From: Paulownia fortunei
Lineage: Eukaryota > Streptophyta > Magnoliopsida > Lamiales > Paulowniaceae
Direction: 5' to 3'
Assembly (NCBI GenBank): GCA_019321725.1
Contig: CM033120.1
Location: 5,833,694-5,897,693, forward strand
DNA: 64,000 nucleotides
A program made the translations under genes and the position numbers. The notes beneath the pieces are model-generated. The model ran no database searches and had not been told where the DNA came from. It worked only from the letters and a program-made list of their open reading frames with translations. Positions 47,059 to 59,460 of this stretch are shown in pieces (the first letter of the stretch is position 1; each line of letters opens with the position of its first letter).

Positions 47059-49625
47059 GATTTATTTGACCAGCTTCAAGGTGCCGTATATTTTCAAAGA
47101 TTGACTTACGCTCTGGGTACCATCAATTTGAAAAATAAAGAAAGAGGATATCCCCAAAACGGCATTTAGTACAAGATATGGGCACTATGAATTTTGGTGA
47201 TGCCATTTGGATTGACTAACGCTCCAGCAGCATTCATGGATCTGATGAACAGAGTGTTTAAAGAATTTCTGGATAAATTTGTTATTGTGTTCATAGATGA
47301 CATTCTAGTTTACTCCAGAACTAAGAAGAACATGCCGCACATTTAACACAAGTACTAGAGGTCCTGAAAGTGAAGCAGTTGTACGCCAAATTCAAGAAAT
47401 GCGAGTTCTGGTTGGATCGTGTGGTATCTTGGGACATGTATATCAGGAGCGGGAATATCAGTACATCCAAGTAAAGTTGAAGCTATCAACAACTGGATGC
47501 AACCTACTAATCCTTCAGAGGTGCGCAGTTTTTTGGGTTTAGCTGGATATTATGAAGATTTGTGGAGGGGTTCTCCAAGATTGCAATGCCATTGACACAA
47601 TTAACCAGAAAAGGGGTGATGTTTAGATGGACAGATATGTGTGAGCGAAGTTTCCAGGAGCTGAAAAAGAGGCTGACTTCAGCACCTTCTCTCAATTCCA
47701 TCAGGTACGGGAGGATTCGTAATTTACAGTGACGCATCGAAGAATGGATTAGGATGTGTACTGATGCAGAATGGCAAAGTAATTGCGTATGCATCCAGAT
47801 AACTTAAAGAGTACAAAAGAATTACCCCACGCACGACTTGGAACTTGCTGTTGTAGTATTTGCGGCTTAAAATATGGAGGCACTATTTATATGGTGAACG
47901 GTGCGAGATTTTACTGATCACAAGAGCCTCAAATACTTCTTCACACAGAAAGAGTTGAATATGCGGCAGCGAAGATGGCTAGAACTGGTAAAAGATTATG
48001 ATTGTGTGATCAATTACCACCCAGGTAAAGCCAATGTTGTAGCTGATGCATTGATCCGAAAATCCACACAAAGTACAATGGCTATGGCTTTAATTCAGAA
48101 ATTGGAACTGAATGATTTGCAGAAAATGAATATAGAGATTTTACAGACAGGAGTAATAGAGGCAAAGTTGGCAGCCCTGACGCTTCAGCCTACGCTAATT
48201 GATAGGATCAAACAGGGACAACGAGATGATGAATATCTCATCAATATGAGAAAATATGTTGCTGCAGGGAAGTCTACTGAATTTAAGATGACTCAGGATG
48301 ATATTTTACAATTTAGAGGGCGGTTTTGTGTGCCAAATATTGATAACATTCGGGAAGACATTTTAAAAGAGGCACATTCAACCCCTTATTCAGTACATCC
48401 AGGGGCTACTAAGATGTATAGAGACTTGAAATCGCATTATTGGTGGCCGTATGAAAAAGAACATCGCCCAGCATGTGGAGCAATGTTTAACATGTCAGCA
48501 AATAAAGGCCGAACATCAAAGACCCGCAGGGACTTTACAACCTCTACTTATTCCAGAATGGAAATGGGAAGGATCACCATGGATTTCGTAACTGGTTTGC
48601 CAAAGACTACTAAGAGTCATGATGCTATTTGGTTATCGTCAATAGATTGACCAAGTCTGCTCATTTCCTTCCCATATGTTCTACCTATTACATGGATCGC
48701 TATGCCCAATTATACATTCAGGAGATTGTCAGACTTCATGGTGTGCCATTGTCTATTGTTTCTGATAGAGATTCAAGATTTTTGTCTACTTTTTGGAGGA
48801 GTTTACACAAAGCTTTGGGAACACAATTATCATTTAGTACAGCATATCATCCTCAGACGGATGGACAATCTGAACGAACAATACAGACGTTGGAGGATAT
48901 GCTCAGAGCCTGTGTATTAGACTTCCAAGGTCAGTGGAGTAAATTCCTACCTTTGGTGGAGTTTTCGTACAACAACAGCTATCAGACTAGCATTGGAATG
49001 GCTCCCTATGAAGCATTGTATGGCAGAAAATGTAGGTCTCCGATACACTGGAATGAAATTGGTGAGAAGAAAAACTTTTTGGGCCTAGATATGATTAGAG
49101 AGATGACAGAAGCCATGTTACAGATTCGACAAAGAATGCAAAACTGCCAAAATCGACAGAAAAGTTATGCAGATCGACGAAGAAAGGCGCGTTGGAGTTT
49201 GCGATAGGAGATCAGATGTTTTTGAAAGTAGCACCAATGAAGGGCATCATGCGGTTGGGAAGAAAGGAAAATTGAGTCCCAGATATATTGGCCCATTCTC
49301 GGTGATTGAAAGAATTGGTAATGTTTCTTACAGACTAGATCTGCCAACATCTATGTCCCAAATACACAATGTATTTCATGTGTCTATGCTGAGGAAATAT
49401 ATTGCTAATCCTTCTCACATTTTGAAGAATGAACTAGTGGAATTAAAGACAGATTTGAGCTACGAAGAAAAGCCTGTACAGATTTTAATTACGAGAAGTG
49501 AAGCAGCTAAGAAATAAACAGATTCCATTGGTTAAAGTGTTATGGAGAAACCAATTAGTAGAAGAGGCCACTTGGGAAAGGGAGGATGAAATGAGAACTA
49601 AGTATCCTCAACTTTTCGGTAAGTG
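47059..49625 (+). pseudogene. Tekay-B2 pol (RT end to chromodomain), frame broken
   Basis: Starts inside RT (DLFDQLQGA), then the catalytic FIDDILVYS region (about 47285-47315) and RNase H ([14 protein letters not shown] near 47725, [10 protein letters not shown] near 47915). The integrase zinc region and core follow: 47901-48650 ([29 protein letters not shown]) and 48629-49207 ([15 protein letters not shown], with D,D35E-type spacing). The chromodomain end lies at 49167-49517 and beyond, with EEATWERED at about 49560-49590. Frames change many times through single-base losses or gains, often in short homopolymers, while the residues on either side stay conserved. Either mild decay or consensus error. 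Confidence 0.87.
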
Positions 49626-49658
49626 AAATTTTGGGGACGAAATTTTTATGAGGGAGGA

Positions 49659-52520
49659 TGTGATACCCGAGCCTCTTACTACTCACATGGCAAATATGAT
49701 TCATGCATTACATGTTAATTTTATATGCTATTTGCATTTCTATTGACATTGCATAATTTATTTCATTTTATACGACATTCTTGAATATTAAACTTAATTC
49801 TGAAGCTCTTGCACGATATTAGTTATGAATTCTTAATCTAAGTAGTTGATTTTATATTGAAATAAGAAGAAAATGAGGTGGATCAATATTAGATATAGAT
49901 GGGATATATAGGTTATAATTTTGGAAGTGCTAAAAGTGTTACTAGTAACCTTATACGGTTTAATTTGATTTGATCAAGTTATTTCAAAAGTATATATTTG
50001 TAAATTAGCATACTTGGGATATTGGACATGATATAATATGATTTAAGTGTCATATTACAAGGCCCTTATGTGCATATGATTTTAGAAATGCAAACTAGAT
50101 AATTATTTAAGAATCGGATGCGAATCGGTTTGGAGATTGAATTAACGGACATAGGAATTACCTATGGGAATGAATGGTGATTAAGATAGGTTGCAACCAA
50201 ATAAAAATAGATGAGACACACAAGATTAGGGCTGCAAGATAAGGAGAAAATCAGATTTGCCATTTACTTGCCACCTCGTGCTTTCTTATTAAGCTTAAGC
50301 TAACACCTCAAACCCTTCACCTTAAGCCAACGACCAGACCCTCATTTCAGCCATTTTCATCTTCCAAACACACACCTTAAGTTCTCCATGTGATCCAAAT
50401 TGATTCCAAGTTGAAATAAAAGCAAGAAAAGCAAAGAAGAAGTGATTACCATCAAGTTAGCCTCAAAATCTGCATAGGTAACACTTATCTACGGTTTTGC
50501 CTTTGGTTTTCAGATTATTATGAATGGTTTTGTGGCTTATTAAGCTTTCAATATATCTTATAAAAGTGTTAGGAAGTTTTTAGTTAGACTTTGGTGCACA
50601 AAGAAAGGGTTTTTATTCACAAACACTTAATAGGAAATACTTGTGGCAGAAACTGTCATCTTACTGTTTTCTTGTGTTTTAGGCTTCAAAAGTGTATGGT
50701 ATGTTGAATAAAACCTATAATTATTACCATTTACATGACCATATATGAGTTAAGAGTATTGGAATGAATTTTTATCAGTTGGAAATTGAAATAGAGAATG
50801 ATATTGGAGAAACACTCAAACTGCCAAAATAGCAAAATCTGTTTTGGTGTGCTGTGAAGGAAACTGAATTAAGGGCGCTAAATCGATTATTTTTGGTAAT
50901 AATATGACCTGGTTGTCTCATTATATATGTTATCTAAGTATGGTGAAAATGTTGGAGTGATTGAATATACTTAAGGGTGCCAAAACAATTAATGTCATGA
51001 AGTGTGCAAAACTGTCACGGTAGGAAATAATCTGTTTCAGTATGTCGTGAAGAGAGCTGAACTTGGGAAGCTATATCCATGATTTTTAGCAATTATATGA
51101 TATGGTTACATTTATATACATGTTATATAAGTGTGGTAAAATTTTTGGAGTGATTGGATATGTTTAGGATGTTAAAATTATCATGCAACTAAACTTGACA
51201 GCAAGAAAATATGAAAATGTGAATCTGCCACATTTGATCACTTAGCATGTTTCAACCTAGACATGTTGCTATTGAGTGTTAACAATTATGTACATGCTAT
51301 TAGAGTTATAATACTTCAATTACATGATGTTTTCATGTATTTAAGATGAGAAATTGAGGTATTTGAGGGGCTATATTGGGTTCTAGTTTGTGAAAGCTTG
51401 ATTGTTAGCTTATAGCTTGGTGTTTAAGGTCTAGTATGAGATTTTGTGCTTTCAACTTGCCAAATTGGGAATGGTGCTTGATGTTGGGTAATATTACAGG
51501 CTATTTTACATCTAAGGTTGGAGAGGAATACTAAACAAATTTAGACTAAGCCACCAACCAAGTGAAAGGTAAGTAAAGATTCATTTGCAACTACAATGCA
51601 TAGACATAGTAGATGTGTGAATTATATGTAATATCATAAATCATATGTGCATAGTAGAGGGCTCTCCATTGAGCATACATACATGGGCATTGTCATTAGC
51701 ATGTGCATGCATCATATACTAGCATTGTGATAAATTTTGCATTGCAAGGCATGATTCAGAGAAAGAAAAATGTTTTGTTGACCACTACTAGTGTACCGAA
51801 GCATGCATGGATTTGCCTGGTGTTATGCATGGATTTGCAGGTTCGCGTGAATGGATTTGCATGCGTATGAGTATGCATGGATTTGCATGGTTATATGATT
51901 ATTGGCCATTGGATTATGGCGGTATACAGAGCTCTTTTCGGTGCATGAGATAGTAGCGTTGGTCAGGGGCTCAAGAAAGAAATGATTTTGAGAGAAATAT
52001 TTTGATGCATAAAATTGCATTGTGAGCATAGCATTTTGAGTTGCATGACTTGATATTTTGGATTATTCTTTGACATGCATAATCTTTACTTGCTGAGCGT
52101 TAGCTCATATAGTTTATGCATTGTAGGTGAGTACGATGATACTTGAAGCATCTTTGGCTGGCTGGTCGGCTGTTGGAGCTCCTGCAGGTGTTTGAGGGAG
52201 TGTGTACATGGATGACGACCTGTTGGGCTATTTTGTTGGCTTGTTATATTTTGAGTCTGGTGTATTATGTTTTTAGATTGGTACTATATTTCTCTTTTAA
52301 AACTTTACTGTAATTAAGTGTGTAAATATTGTGGTTGTTGTGGGCGTTGTGTTTTTATATAAATACTGATCCTTCTATTGTAAACAGGGTTGTGTATGTA
52401 AGAAGTGATTTAGCTTTTCTTAAAATGTTAAAAAAAAAAATATTCCTTGCATGCACACAGGTTCTATCATGTCAAATTATACAATATATATGGTTGTGTA
52501 GGAATGGGGGGAGTGTTACA
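49659..52520 (+). repeat. Tekay-B2 3' LTR, 2862 bp
   Basis: Starts TGTGATACCCGAGCC after the purine tract (ATGAGGGAGGA) and ends GGGGGGAGTGTTACA. It is followed by the right TSD GCTAA. Complete; a good reference for the family. Confidence 0.94.
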
Positions 52521-53955
52521 GCTAAATCCATTAGTTTTGGAAAGAATATAACCTTTTTATCTCTTTTTATTTGTTATATAAGTGTGGTAAAAATTTGGGA
52601 GAGATTGAATATATGTAAGGGTGCCAAAACCATTAATATCATGAAGTGCGTAAAACTGTCACGGTAGGAAAAATCTGTTTTACTATGCTGTGAAAGGAGC
52701 TGAACTTGGGAAGCTATATCCGTGAGTTTTAGCGATTCTATGACATGGTTACATTTATGTACATGTTATCTAAGTGTGGTAAAAATTTGGGAGTGATTGG
52801 ATATATTTAGGGATGTCAAAATTATCATGCAACTAAATTGGACAGCAAGTAAATATGAAAATGTGAATCTGTCCCATTTGATAACTTAGCATATTTCAAC
52901 CTAGACATGTTGCTATTGAGTGTTAACAATTAGGTACATGATATTAGAGTTATAATACTTCAATTATATGATGTTTACATGTATCTAAGATGAGAAATTA
53001 AGGTATTGGAGGGACTAGATTGGGTTCTAGTTTGTAAAACCTAGATAGCTTGGTGTTTAAGGTCTTAGTATAAGATTTTATGCTTTCAACTTGTCAAATT
53101 GGAATGTGTGCTTGATGTTGGTAATATTACTGGCTATTTTACATCTAAGATTAGAGGAGAATAATAAATAAATCTAAACTAAGCCACCAACTAAGTGAAA
53201 GGTAAGTAAAAATTCATTTGCAACTACAATGCATAGACATAGTAGATGTGTGAATTATATGTAATATCATAAATCATATGTGCATAGTAGAGGGCTCTCA
53301 ATTGAGCATACATACATGGGCATTATCATTAGCACGTGCATGCATCATATACGCACATTGTGATAAATCTTATAGCGTTGGTCAGGGGCCCAAGAAAGAA
53401 ATGATTTTGAGAGAAATATTTTGATGCATAAACTTGCATTGTGGGCATAGCATGTTGAGATGCATAATTTGATATTGTGGATTATTCTTTGACATGCATA
53501 ATCATTACTTGCTGAGCGTTAGCTCATATAGTTTATGCATTATAGGTGAGTACGACGCTTGTAACATCTTTTACTGGTTGGTGGCGGTCGGAGCTCCTGC
53601 AGGTGTCTGAGAGAGTGTGTACATAGATGACAACCTGTTGGGCTATTTTGTTGGCTTGTTATATTTTGAGTCTGTTGTATTATATTTTTAGACTGGTACT
53701 ATATTTCGCTTTTAAAACTTTACTGTAAATAAGTATGTAAATATTAGGTCATTGTGGGTGTTGTGCTTTTATATGAATACTGATCCTGCTATATAATTGA
53801 CATGTGTTATAAAGTATTTTAAATAGGGTTGTGCATATAAGAAGTGATTTATCTTTTCTTAAAGTGTTACAAAAAAAATATTCCATGCATGCTCACAGGT
53901 TCTATCATGTCAAATTATACTATATATCAAGTTGTGTAGTAATGGGGGTATTACA
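52521..53955 (+). repeat. Tekay-B1 3' LTR, part 2
   Basis: Resumes with the duplicated GCTAA and ends GGGGGTATTACA at 53955. A deletion of roughly 220 bases at about 53372 removes the CATGCA cluster (cf. 37437-37650 of the 5' LTR). Confidence 0.9.
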
Positions 53956-55761
53956 TGAGTTTCATATCATCTTCCCTTTCCCAAGTAGCTTCTTCTGTAG
54001 ATTGATTTCTCCATAATAGTTTAACCAATGGGATTGTTTTATTTTTGAGTTGTTTTACTTCTTGTAAAAGAATCTCTACAGGTCTTTCTTCATAACTCAA
54101 ATCTTCTTTCAGCTCTATAGGTTCATTCTTCAGAATATGAGATGGATTCGCAATATATTTCCTCAACATAGATACATGAAATACATTGTACGCTTGAGAC
54201 ATTGATCCAGGTAGGTCGAGTTTGTAAGCCACATCCCCAATTCGTTCAGTAATATGAAGTGGACCAATATATCTAGGACTTAACATTCCTTTCTTTTCGA
54301 ACCGCATAATCCCATTCATTGGATATACCTTCAGAAATACTTGATCTTCTATAGAAAATTCTAACATTCTTCTTCTTTGATTAGCATAACTTTTCTATCG
54401 GCTCTGGGCAGTCTGCATTCGTTGACGAATTTATGCCACAGCTTCTGTCATTTCTCGAATCATATTTGGGCCCAAAAGCTTCTTTTCACCAACTTCATCC
54501 CAATGAACTGGAGATCTATATTTTCTACCATATAATGCTTCATAGGGGGCCATTCCAATAGTGGACTCATAGCTGTTATTATAAGAGAATTCCACTAAAG
54601 GTAAAAATTTGCTCTATTGACCATGAAAATCTAATACACAAGCTCTAAGCATATCTTCCAATGTTTGTATTGTTCGCTCTGATTGTCCATCAGTCTAAGG
54701 ATGATATGCAGTGCTGAGGATAATTGTGTTCCCAATACCTTGTGTAAACTCTTCCAGAACATAGATAAAAATCTTGAATCTCTATCAGAAATAATGGATA
54801 GTGGTACCCCATGAAGTTTGACCACTTCTTGTATATATATCTGTGCATAACGGTCCATGGAATAAATAGAACATACTGGAAGGAAGTGAGCAGATTTAGT
54901 AAGCCTGCCAATGATAACCCAAATAGCATTGTGACCTTTAACTATTTTAGGTAATTCCGACATGAAATCCATTGTAATTCTTTCCCATTTCCACTCTGGA
55001 ATAAATAAAGGTTGCAAGGTTCCTGCTGCTCTTTGATGTTCTGCCTTTATTTGTTGACATATCAAACATTATTCTACAAATTGAGCAACATCTCTTTTCA
55101 TACCTGCCCACCAGTAATGCGTTATCAAATCTCTATACATTTTAGTAGCTCCTGGATGCACTGAATATGGTGTTGAATGTGCCTCTGCCAAAATATATTC
55201 ACGAATGTTGTCTACATTAGGCATATATAACCTTTTTCGAAACCACAAGATACCATTCTTTGACATCTAAAAATCAAAAAACTTTTCTAAAGCCATATCT
55301 TTCATCATTTTAGTAACATATTCATCAACTTGTTGTCCCTGTTGAATTCTATCAATCAAAGTCGGTTGGAGTGTCAAAGCTGCAAATTTGGCTTCTACTG
55401 ATCCCTATTGTATAATTTCTACATCCATTTTCTATAGTTCAATGAACTCTGGTTTCTGAGTCAAAGCTAAAATTGTAGTATTTTGTGTGATTTCCTGCTC
55501 AATGCATCAGCCACAACATTAGCCTTACCAGGATGATAGTTAATAACACAATCATAATCTTTCACTAACTCCAACCATCTTTGATGTCACATATTTAACT
55601 CTTTTGGGGTGAAGAAATATTTCAATCTTTTGTGATCAATATATATCTCACATCGTTCACCATACAAATAATGTCTCCATATCTTAAGTGCAAACACCAC
55701 CGCAGCAAGTTCTAAATCATGTGTGGGATAATTCTTTTCATACTCATTAAGCTTCTGGATG
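53956..55761 (-). pseudogene. Tekay-C pol (RNase H to chromodomain), split by insertions
   Basis: Minus-strand gypsy pol. From the right: RNase H (55587-55769: [32 protein letters not shown]); integrase zinc region (55069-55266: [19 protein letters not shown]); integrase core (54631-55065: [18 protein letters not shown]), with a stop near the expected Glu region; C-terminal part (53951-54367: [20 protein letters not shown], then [16 protein letters not shown], the chromodomain-like tail). The end of pol is cut off by Tekay-B1 at 53955 and the upstream part by Tekay-A2 at 55762. The protein is related to, but distinct from, Tekay-B. Scattered stops make it inactive. It is probably the body of the element whose LTR remains at 34629-35962. 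Confidence 0.87.
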
Positions 55762-58054
55762 TGTAACACCCCTTAACCTAACTGCAGAGCCTAAACAAAC
55801 TGATACAGTTAAGTCAAGAAATGTTAATTTTTTTTTCTTTACTAGAGTTATGGTTTTTAATAAAAGTTCCCATTCTTAGCTATAAGAGAAAGAACTTGAA
55901 TCATTTTTAACACACCATATACATATATCAAAACTGAGTACATCTGTTTACAAAACCATAGCAGAGCGGCTTATTTAAAAACAAAACTATGTTTTCAAAA
56001 TAAACTACAAAACATGTCGAAGCATGGCATATGAACAAATCTCTGTCCGGCCGCTCTAGAGACTTAGTCAACTCTAAACCTGTACATTTCCACCTGCATC
56101 ACATGAATCTAATGAGCTAAAGGCTCAGTAAGGTGAAACTGATGCAATAACAAATAACATATATGCACATCTCATAAATCATTAAATGCAATATTCTATT
56201 TAATAATTTTCATTCATAAATCATTCTTTAGGGCCCTTGAAGTGTGGTACCTAACTAATAGTGATAGACCATAGTTTTCGGAACCTGTTCATAATGATTG
56301 GCCAATAAGAGAACTAATACGGGGTTTCCATACTTGGTCTTTCAACCTCAGGTATTAGCCGTATTCTATCTCATTCATTGTGGCTTTCCTATACCGGTTT
56401 TTCAACCTCAAGTATTTGCCACCATTTGTTGGGTCCGCCGGTCCCTCCCGCGTCCCTCGTCTACCCGACCATCAATCAAGTACCATACTTCCTTTTCAAA
56501 AACCTCATTATATTCTTAATAGTATCATGCTTCATAAACCATAAATGCATCAAACATTACATCATTTGACAAACAACAACAATCACATTAAAACATGAAC
56601 AAACATTATATGATTCTTGTGATACACCAAATGAAAGCTTCAACTTACCTCAAGTCCACTTTGTGCTAGGTGAAAAGGCCAATCTCTTTGGAAGATAGGA
56701 TGTGTTAAAGGCCTAACATAATCAAATCATGTACCATTTAATATCCTTTTTATAAATCATTTAGTCTATTCTAGTTAAAGTTTATATACACTTTTCAATC
56801 TTTTGTAAAGAATTACATATCAATTACATAACCTTAAAAACAATGCATACTCCATATTTTACTACTAATTCAAAACATTAAACATTAGGGCAGCCATTAA
56901 ATAACTAATAATTCAAATATGATTATTAGGGCAGCCCCTAAAACATGAACACAATCCGAATTAAAATGACGTAAACTTGATTCTAACTTAAATTGATTCT
57001 AACCTTCAATTAAGCAAACTAATTGCTATTGTTTTCAATCATTCAAAGAAACTTCCAAACACCATATAAGCATTACAAAATCAATAGAAACAAGTAAATT
57101 AAACAATTTCACAAGACTATCAATTTTGCTAAAAATTAGCTTAACTAGCTTGGTTTTGGCTTCAAGTGTAACTTACTTAAGTTTTCAATCATACAAAGCA
57201 TACTAAAACATGTAACCATCCAAGATACTACAAATTCATCATAAGAAACATTGAAAAAGAATATACCTTGATTAAGTTGGATTTAAGCTTCAAAATCAAC
57301 GGTTTTCAAGCTTAAAAGGATGAAACTTGTTCTAGCTTGTGTTCTATGGATTCCTATGGATTGAATTCAACTTTTGTGAGTATGAGAGTGTAGAAATTTG
57401 GGAGAAACTTAGGAGAATAAGGGCTGGTCGTTTTTGAGGTGCTTCCACAAGAAATATGGATGAAAATGATTTCTTTGACCTTTCAAAGAGAGGTAAGTGG
57501 AGGGTGATGATTGGTTGCATCATGCTTGGTGTCTTCTCATGCCAAAAGCCACGTTCATGGGCTTAGGAGATGACAAAAATTGATGCTTTGGTGTTATAAT
57601 CAAGTGCAATGCGGTTTAGAATGGTTTTATGCAACCTAGTCAACCAACCAATCAAATTGCACATTGTGCATACTTTTAGTTCTTAGCCAATGTAACATAT
57701 TTCAAGTAAATATTTAGACAATTAATCACTTTAGCATATAACTAGTATGGAGCAATACAAATAATTCATTTCATAGCCATTCAACACATCAATCTTCCTT
57801 AACCGAGATACCGAGCTTTTCACTGCAAAAAGGGCACTTAAGGAATATGTTAAATTAAGAAATGAAAGTTTGATCTCATATTTCATGTACTAATGCATGT
57901 TAAATCATAACTGAAGCATATAATAACAATTATTCATGTTCGTGCAATCATGCTATTTGTAAGCCATAATTCAATAATGCACATTGATTAGATGCAAATT
58001 CATGCTGCTTATTATTGGCTATATAGGAGAGAATGAGAATTGATTGGCATTACA
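55762..58054 (-). repeat. Tekay-A2 3' LTR, 2293 bp
   Basis: The + strand starts TGTAACACCCC and ends TGGCATTACA. Full length and nearly identical to the solo LTR at 31356-33652 apart from small indels near the end (58031-58048). Confidence 0.94.
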
Positions 58055-59460
58055 ATCCTTCCTTCCTTATAAAAATTTCGTCCTCGAAATTTGACGTACC
58101 AAATAATTCCGAATACTTGCTCTGCATTTCTTCTTCTCTTTCCCATGTGGCCTCTTCTACAGAATGATTCCTCCATAATACTTTAACAAGTCGAATCTTT
58201 TTCGTTCTCAACTCTTTTTCCTTCTGATCTAGAATTTGCACTGGAACCTCTTCATAGGCTAAATCATGAGTCAATTCCAACGGTTCATAACTCAACACAT
58301 GAGAAGGGTTTGAAATGTACTTTCTCAACATAGACACATGGAAAACATTGTGAACAGTAGATAATGATGGAGGTAAGGCCACTCTATAAGCTTTATCACC
58401 AACTCTTTCGAGAATCTCGAATGGGCCGACATACCTTGGACTGAGTTTTCCTTTCTTTCCAAATCTCATAACACCTTTCATGGGAGCTACTTTTAAGAAC
58501 ACATGATCCCCAATGGCAAACTCTAGATCTTTTCTCCGTTTATCTGCATAACTTTTTTTGTCTACTCTGCGCAATCTTCATTCTCTCTCGTATCTTCTCC
58601 ACTACCTTAGCGGTATGTTGAACTATTTCTGGACCAAGTAGGCTTCGTTCTCCAACTTCATCCCAATGAACTGGAGATCTACATTTCCTTCCATACAATG
58701 CTTCATAAGGCGCCATTCCAATTGTTGATTGGTAGCTATTATTATAAGTAAACTCCACTAATGGAAGCTTTGCATCCCAACTCCCTTGAAAATCTAGCAC
58801 ACAAGCTCTTAACATATCCTCTAATATTTGAATAACCCTTTCTGATTGCCCGTCACTTTGTGGATGAAATGCTGTACTGAATGCAAGTTTTGTTCCCATG
58901 GCACTGTGTAAGCTCTTCCAAAATATAGATGTAAACTTAGGATCTCTGTCAGACACTATTGAAACTGGCACCCCATGTAACCTGACTATCTCTTTAATAT
59001 ATTGTTGAGCATACTGGTCCATATTGTATGTGGATTTCACTGGAAGAAAATGGGCTGATTTAGTTAATCTATCAACAATCACCCATATGGAATTATACCC
59101 CTTTTGTGTTCTAGGTAATCCAAGCACAAAGTCCATTGTAATGTGCTCCCATTTCCACTCTGGAATCAATAAAGGCTTCAACAACCCTGATGGTCTTTGA
59201 TGTTCAATCTTAACTTGTTGACAAGTTAGACATTCAGCCACAAATTTTGCTACATCTCTCTTCATTTTAGGCCACCAATAATGTTGTTGTAAGTCCTTAT
59301 ACATTTTTGTGCTACCTGGGTGTACTGAGTAAGGAGTAGTATGAGCTTCTTCTAAAATATCTCCTTTCATGGCCTTGTCAAACGGCACACACAGTCTCCC
59401 TTTATATCGAATAATTCCATCATCAGTAATAGAGAAGTCTGGCCTTCTTTCCAACCTCAA
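58050..59460 (-). CDS. Tekay-A2 integrase and chromodomain part
   Basis: Two overlapping open stretches, 58540-59460 and 58050-58574, nearly identical in residues to Tekay-A1. Seen: integrase zinc region ([10 protein letters not shown] ... CLTCQQVK), core with TMDF, SDRD and QSE in D,D35E spacing, GPI-like [16 protein letters not shown], and the chromodomain-like tail [16 protein letters not shown]. The change of frame at about 58553 comes from one extra A in a run of seven. The stop TAA (58050-58052 on +) lies inside the LTR terminus, as in Tekay-A1. If the indel is a consensus error, this half is intact. Confidence 0.9.

Larger units (their letters stand above)
44149..52520 (+). mobile_element. 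Tekay-B2, young gypsy chromovirus with assembly gap
   Basis: Plus-strand element with both LTRs (44149-46958 up to the gap, and 49659-52520) and a perfect TSD GCTAA (44144-44148 and 52521-52525). The two LTRs are very similar along their length, so the insertion is recent. The 100-N gap removes the LTR end, PBS, gag, protease and the RT start; by comparison with Tekay-B1 about 2.1 kb should be there. It was inserted into a Tekay-B LTR in the same orientation. Confidence 0.93.
35963..53955 (+). mobile_element. Tekay-B1, decayed gypsy chromovirus holding Tekay-B2
   Basis: Plus-strand element: 5'-truncated 5' LTR (35963-38241), mutated PBS (38245-38256), gag-pol remains (38413-42870), purine tract (about 42889-42905), and 3' LTR (42906-44148 plus 52521-53955). 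It was inserted in minus-strand Tekay-C pol; TGAGT at 53956-53960 would be the right TSD, while the left one was lost with the LTR's first roughly 630 bases. Many stops in every domain. A second Tekay-B element lies in its 3' LTR. Confidence 0.9.

Noticed and set aside
46828..47169. 113-codon frame crossing the N run
   Set aside because: Translation through unknown bases; the left side is LTR and the right side is RT.
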